From: Hyphomicrobiales bacterium
Lineage (GTDB): Bacteria; Pseudomonadota; Alphaproteobacteria; Rhizobiales; Aestuariivirgaceae
Length of the DNA stretch: 8,423 nt
Reading direction: 5' to 3'
NCBI GenBank assembly: GCA_026996935.1
Contig: JALWJW010000005.1
Span: 1-8,423 of the forward strand
The position numbers and the translations under genes are program-made. The notes beneath the pieces were generated by a model. The model saw nothing but the letters and a program-made list of their open reading frames with translations. It was not told the DNA's origin and ran no database searches. Shown one piece after another: positions 5,485 to 8,423 of this stretch; within the stretch, counting starts at the first letter, position 1, and each line of letters begins with the position of its first letter.

Positions 5485-6849
5485 TTAAGCTGCGTGCGAA
5501 ACAACCTGATTTCGGCCATTTGCCTTGGCTTCGTAAAGCGCTTCATCGGCACGTTTATAAAGTTTATCCTGAGAATCATTCGGTCCCTGGAAGGTCGCCA
5601 GGCCAATTGAAATTGTGATTTCAATTTTCTTGTTCTGGTTTGGCACAGCAAAGGCTTTCGAGCTGATTGCCCTTCTCAACCGTTCTGCCACTTTTTCAGC
5701 AATATGTGCATCTGTGTCTGGCAGGATTACCACAAACTCTTCGCCACCAATGCGGCAGGCCATATCGAGTTTTCGAATATTTTTCTTTATGCGGTCTGTT
5801 AACTCCACCAGAACCGAATCGCCCGCATCATGACCATATTTATCGTTTACCGGTTTAAAGAAATCGACATCCAATGTAAGAATCGACAGTGATTTACCGC
5901 GGTTTTCAGCGTTATCAACCAGGGTTTTCATTTGCGATTGCATGTAACGACGGTTAAACAAGCCGGTCAGCGGATCGGCAATTGCCAACTCCATTGATTG
6001 TTTCACATGGGTGCGCAGTTTTTGTGAATATTGCCAGCGGCGCAATTGGGTTTCTACCCGCGCGGCCAGTTCCTGTTTATCAACAGGGCGAGATAGATAG
6101 TCATTTACACCCATTTCAAGGGCGCGCAACATTTTGCGATTATCATCCGGGTCGACAATCGCCAGAATTGGAATTTGTCTGGTGCGCTCCAGAGATCTCA
6201 ACTGAGAACAAATGCGCAAACCATCGAAATCTTCCATATCTAGATCTATAATCACCAAATCAACATCATTTTCAGATGCATCAAAAACAGTTTGTTGCGG
6301 GTTCGACACCCTTTTGACCGTATGTGGATTTGAAATACTGTTTGAAATACGTTCAAACAGAGTACCGCGATCATCAACCACCAATACATTGGATGGTGCA
6401 ACCGGGGTGTTTAGATCGAATCTTTGGGTGCTTCCATCCGGTCCGGCAATTGAACGCGACATCAGCTCATCGGTAAGCATTTTCAAGCGAGCCAGACTTT
6501 TAACGCGACTGAACAAGGCCATGTCATTAACAGGTTTGGTTAAAAAATCATCAGCACCAGCTTCCAGCCCCCTCACTCGATCTTCAATCTGATCTAATGC
6601 GGTTACCATTATAACCGGAATGTGATGCGTTTTTGGATTTGACTTTATGCGACGGCAAACTTCAATGCCATCCATACCAGGCATCATCACGTCTAGCAGT
6701 ACAATATCAGGATTAACACGTTGGATGATCTCCAAGGCATCAATACCATTCATAGCTGTGCTTACATCAAAATACTCAGCAGTAAGTTTTGCTTCAAGCA
6801 ATCTTACATTTGCTAGCAAGTCATCGACGACGAGAACGCGTGCTGTCAT
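5485..6849 (-). CDS. pleD: PleD response regulator with diguanylate cyclase output
   Basis: At 454 residues the protein has the same length and layout as Caulobacter PleD. Receiver 1 (about 1-120) has the acid pair Asp9/Asp10, phosphoacceptor Asp53, Thr83 and Lys105. Receiver 2 (about 152-270) keeps Asp159/Asp160 and Asp202 but has Val232 and Arg254 where the switch Thr and Lys would be, so it is probably a dimerisation adaptor. The GGDEF domain (about 285-454) has the active site GGEEF at 368-372 and the product-inhibition site RKLD (RxxD) at 359-362. It should make c-di-GMP from two GTP when phosphorylated and be feedback-inhibited, driving the motile-to-sessile switch. Its ATG overlaps the divK stop in ATGA (6846-6849), indicating translational coupling; its own ribosome site is weak. 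I see no rpmG after it within the window, although I recall rpmG following pleD in related genomes. Confidence 0.96.
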   Translation of the reverse strand: MTARVLVVDDLLANVRLLEAKLTAEYFDVSTAMNGIDALEIIQRVNPDIVLLDVMMPGMDGIEVCRRIKSNPKTHHIPVIMVTALDQIEDRVRGLEAGADDFLTKPVNDMALFSRVKSLARLKMLTDELMSRSIAGPDGSTQRFDLNTPVAPSNVLVVDDRGTLFERISNSISNPHTVKRVSNPQQTVFDASENDVDLVIIDLDMEDFDGLRICSQLRSLERTRQIPILAIVDPDDNRKMLRALEMGVNDYLSRPVDKQELAARVETQLRRWQYSQKLRTHVKQSMELAIADPLTGLFNRRYMQSQMKTLVDNAENRGKSLSILTLDVDFFKPVNDKYGHDAGDSVLVELTDRIKKNIRKLDMACRIGGEEFVVILPDTDAHIAEKVAERLRRAISSKAFAVPNQNKKIEITISIGLATFQGPNDSQDKLYKRADEALYEAKANGRNQVVSHAA

Positions 6850-7256
6850 TTTTCTACTTTCAAAAACCCGTCAATCGTTTGAAGAAAACCTACAACTGAA
6901 ATTGGTTTTGAAATATAGGCTTCACAACCACCTTCGCGAATTTTAGCCTCATCGCCCTTCATTGCGAAAGCGGTTACAGCAACAACAGGAATATGGCTTA
7001 GTTCGTCATCTTCTTTAAGCCACTTGGTTACTTCAATTCCTGAAACTTCGGGCAACTGAATGTCCATTAAGATGAGATCGGGCATGTTCTGTCGGGCAAT
7101 ATCGAGTGCGGACAGTCCATCACGCGTTTGAAGCACGGCATAACCTTGTGCTTCAAGCAAATCACTGAACAATTTCATGTTCAATTCATTGTCTTCTACA
7201 ATCAGAACCTTTTTTTGAGGTTCTACGCCAACATTTGGCGTATCATTACTTCCCAT
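6846..7256 (-). CDS. divK: DivK single-domain cell-cycle response regulator
   Basis: This stand-alone receiver domain is almost identical to remembered Caulobacter DivK in its core. Examples are VLIVEDNELNMKLF, LILMDIQLPE, TKWLKEDDEL, VTAFAMKGDE and GGCEAYISKPIS. In the 136-residue form, the acid pocket is Glu21/Asp22, the phosphoacceptor Asp65, the switch Thr95 and the conserved Lys117. DivK is phosphorylated by the DivJ/PleC kinases at the poles and acts through DivL and CckA to restrain CtrA. The start is uncertain. An in-frame ATG at 7319 would give 157 residues but has no good ribosome site. The ATG at 7256 has AAGG and GAAG 9-13 bases upstream and leaves a tail of about 14 residues before the receiver, still longer than usual. 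The gene is first in an operon with pleD. Confidence 0.95.
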   Translation of the reverse strand: MGSNDTPNVGVEPQKKVLIVEDNELNMKLFSDLLEAQGYAVLQTRDGLSALDIARQNMPDLILMDIQLPEVSGIEVTKWLKEDDELSHIPVVAVTAFAMKGDEAKIREGGCEAYISKPISVVGFLQTIDGFLKVEK

Positions 7257-7382
7257 CTGATACACTTCACCTTGTTGCACTTGCTTGATCCACCTTGATT
7301 TGATCAAATACCCAGGCATAGTAACTTAGATATTCAATTGGTTGTATTTTCTGCATTGTGACGACAAACGGTAACTAACAGC

Positions 7383-7396
7383 TTAATACGGATTAA
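7383..7396. promoter_or_regulatory. Near-match to a CtrA box between divK and DUF3572 genes
   Basis: TTAATACGGATTAA has two TTAA half-sites separated by six bases. The Caulobacter CtrA consensus is TTAA-N7-TTAAC, so spacing is one short and the final C is missing. The location, about 127 bases before the divK start and 22 before the DUF3572 start, fits a cell-cycle control site. Low confidence because AT-rich spacers contain TTAA often. Confidence 0.2.
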
Positions 7397-7417
7397 TTCT
7401 TTTCAAGGGCAGCATAC

Positions 7418-7717
7418 GTGGTTAATAAACTTAAAACTTCTCGACGTGACACCATCAAATCGGCACAAGATGGCGAGATTTTGGCGGTTTCTGCATTTGG
7501 TTTTCTTGCAGGTGAGCAAGAATACTTTGCCAAGTTTGCGGAAATGACAGGCATTGATTTTAATGACATTCCTGAAATGGTTAATTCGCCAGACTTTCTG
7601 GCATCAGTTTTGACCTTTTTACTTAGTGATGATTCGATGCTGTTGGCTTTTTGCCAATCTGCTGATTGCACGCCTGAAGATGCCATTCGTGCCCAACACT
7701 TTTTAAGCGAGTTGTAA
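7418..7717 (+). CDS. DUF3572 family protein
   Basis: This small protein of 99 residues resembles the DUF3572 family, which I know mainly from Rhizobiales. The family pattern is visible: AVSAFGFLAGE near residues 23-33, a middle FAEMTGIDFNDI segment, then FLASVLTFLLSDDSMLLAFCQSAD and a short helical tail. It is mostly predicted alpha-helical and acidic, without signal peptide or membrane segment. Function is unknown. The start is a GTG, chosen because AAGGG (7405-7409) sits eight bases upstream and no ATG is available near the conserved region. It is divergent from divK, a neighbourhood I recall from related genomes, and its stop abuts the ATG of the next gene, so the two are probably co-transcribed. 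Confidence 0.8.
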   Translation: MVNKLKTSRRDTIKSAQDGEILAVSAFGFLAGEQEYFAKFAEMTGIDFNDIPEMVNSPDFLASVLTFLLSDDSMLLAFCQSADCTPEDAIRAQHFLSEL

Positions 7718-8374
7718 ATGCCTTCACCCAAAACCCGGTCACAAATTGCAAAACTGACGATAGACCCGCAGGCCCCCTTGCTGGTGTGTGATGTTGACGA
7801 AGTGGTGGTTCGTTTCATTGAAGGATTGGAAAACTATCTGGCAGAACAAAACCTTTGGCTTGATCCGGCCAGTTTCGCTTTAAATGGCAACATTAAATCA
7901 CGTACCAACAATGAACCTGTTTCCAGTGAGTGCGTTGGCAATATTTTAACAAATTTTTTTAGACAGAAAACCCGTTCATTAAAGCCGATTGACGGGGCTG
8001 TTGAGACGTTGAACCAACTCAGTAAAGATTTACAAATAGTGATGCTTTCAAATTTGCCTCATGAAGCCTATGAAGACCGTTTGATCAATATGGGCAATAT
8101 TGGGCTAACCTTTCCACTTATCACCAATGAGGGCGGAAAAGGCCCTGCTGTTGAAGAGTTGACCAGATCTTTAAAGGCCCCGTTGTTTTTCATTGATGAC
8201 ATCCCTCAATATCTGACATCGGTTGCTCAATCGTGTCCAAAGGCAAATCTGATACACTTTGCCCATGATCAGCGGTTTGCTAAACATGCACCTGATGTGG
8301 GGTTTAAACACTTTAAAACCCGAAGCTGGTTAAGGATTAAAGATCATATTTTGAATCAGCTTTTAAAGAGATGA
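7718..8374 (+). CDS. HAD-superfamily hydrolase-like protein
   Basis: The 218-residue protein carries the four HAD motifs in order. Motif I is CDVDEVV with Asp25 (nucleophile) and Asp27 (general acid). Motif II is MLSNLPHE with Ser111. The motif III lysine is Lys141 in GGKGPAVEEL. Motif IV is FIDDIPQYL with Asp160/Asp161. It is therefore likely an active Mg-dependent phosphatase or related enzyme in the cytoplasm. The segment between motifs I and II (about 30-90) would form a small helical cap. I do not recognise the substrate. The ATG follows the DUF3572 stop with no gap, and its stop overlaps the next start as ATGA, so the three genes form an operon with coupled translation. A sugar-phosphate substrate might be guessed from the ROK kinase neighbour, but that is inference only. 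Confidence 0.8.
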   Translation: MPSPKTRSQIAKLTIDPQAPLLVCDVDEVVVRFIEGLENYLAEQNLWLDPASFALNGNIKSRTNNEPVSSECVGNILTNFFRQKTRSLKPIDGAVETLNQLSKDLQIVMLSNLPHEAYEDRLINMGNIGLTFPLITNEGGKGPAVEELTRSLKAPLFFIDDIPQYLTSVAQSCPKANLIHFAHDQRFAKHAPDVGFKHFKTRSWLRIKDHILNQLLKR

Positions 8375-8423
8375 CATTGGAAAAACGCGTTAAAATTGGC
8401 ATAGACCTTGGCGGCACCAAGAT
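8371..8423 (+). CDS. ROK-family sugar kinase, N-terminal fragment (cut by window edge)
   Basis: Seventeen full codons are visible before the window ends. The segment KIGIDLGGTK at residues 8-17 is the phosphate-1 ATP-binding motif that opens ROK-family kinases such as fructokinase and glucokinase. The ATG at 8371 overlaps the previous stop (ATGA) but leaves AAAGAG with no spacing; the in-frame TTG at 8377 has AGAG about six bases upstream and is a realistic alternative start. Substrate specificity cannot be judged from this fragment. Confidence 0.8.
   Translation, partial: MTLEKRVKIGIDLGGTK

Overview
The window looks like a chromosomal segment of an alphaproteobacterium, probably of the Rhizobiales/Hyphomicrobiales or a related marine line. 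Base composition is moderate to slightly AT-rich, unusual for cultivated rhizobia. The placement rests on a divK-pleD pair whose proteins closely match the remembered Caulobacter sequences, an adjacent DUF3572 gene (a family I know mainly from Rhizobiales), an alphaproteobacterial-type metZ, and a UbiH/UbiF-family hydroxylase with the GEAAH...GAQGLN signature. I see no insertion sequence, phage gene, CRISPR array, tRNA or rRNA.

Layout. (1) Positions 1-859, minus strand: a rhodanese-like protein followed by the first 149 codons of metZ (O-succinylhomoserine sulfhydrylase), 17 bases apart, likely one sulfur-assimilation operon. (2) Positions 860-1048: a divergent promoter region with small repeats. 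(3) Positions 1049-3091, plus strand: an exported copper amine oxidase with all catalytic and copper-binding residues. It converges on (4) a paaG-type enoyl-CoA isomerase at 3109-3894, minus strand. (5) Positions 3993-5222, plus strand: an FAD aromatic hydroxylase, divergent from paaG. (6) Positions 5223-5484: an intergenic region with a GC-rich, foldable block next to the hydroxylase and a terminator-like hairpin serving pleD. (7) Positions 5485-7256, minus strand: the divK-pleD cell-cycle and c-di-GMP operon, translationally coupled by an ATGA overlap. (8) Positions 7418-8423, plus strand: DUF3572, a HAD-like hydrolase and the start of a ROK sugar kinase, packed with no gaps.

How the genes may work together. 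The amine oxidase and PaaG fit two steps of one route: 2-phenylethylamine is oxidised in the periplasm to phenylacetaldehyde, and after conversion to phenylacetyl-CoA and ring epoxidation PaaG isomerises the epoxide. E. coli also keeps its amine oxidase gene beside its paa genes. The other paa genes are not in this window. DivK and PleD form the polar-development signalling module known from Caulobacter. The most interesting unexplained element is the GC-rich foldable block at 5231-5332, which matches no RNA family I can recognise. Overall the window is mostly ordinary housekeeping and catabolic sequence, with no clear new multi-gene system.
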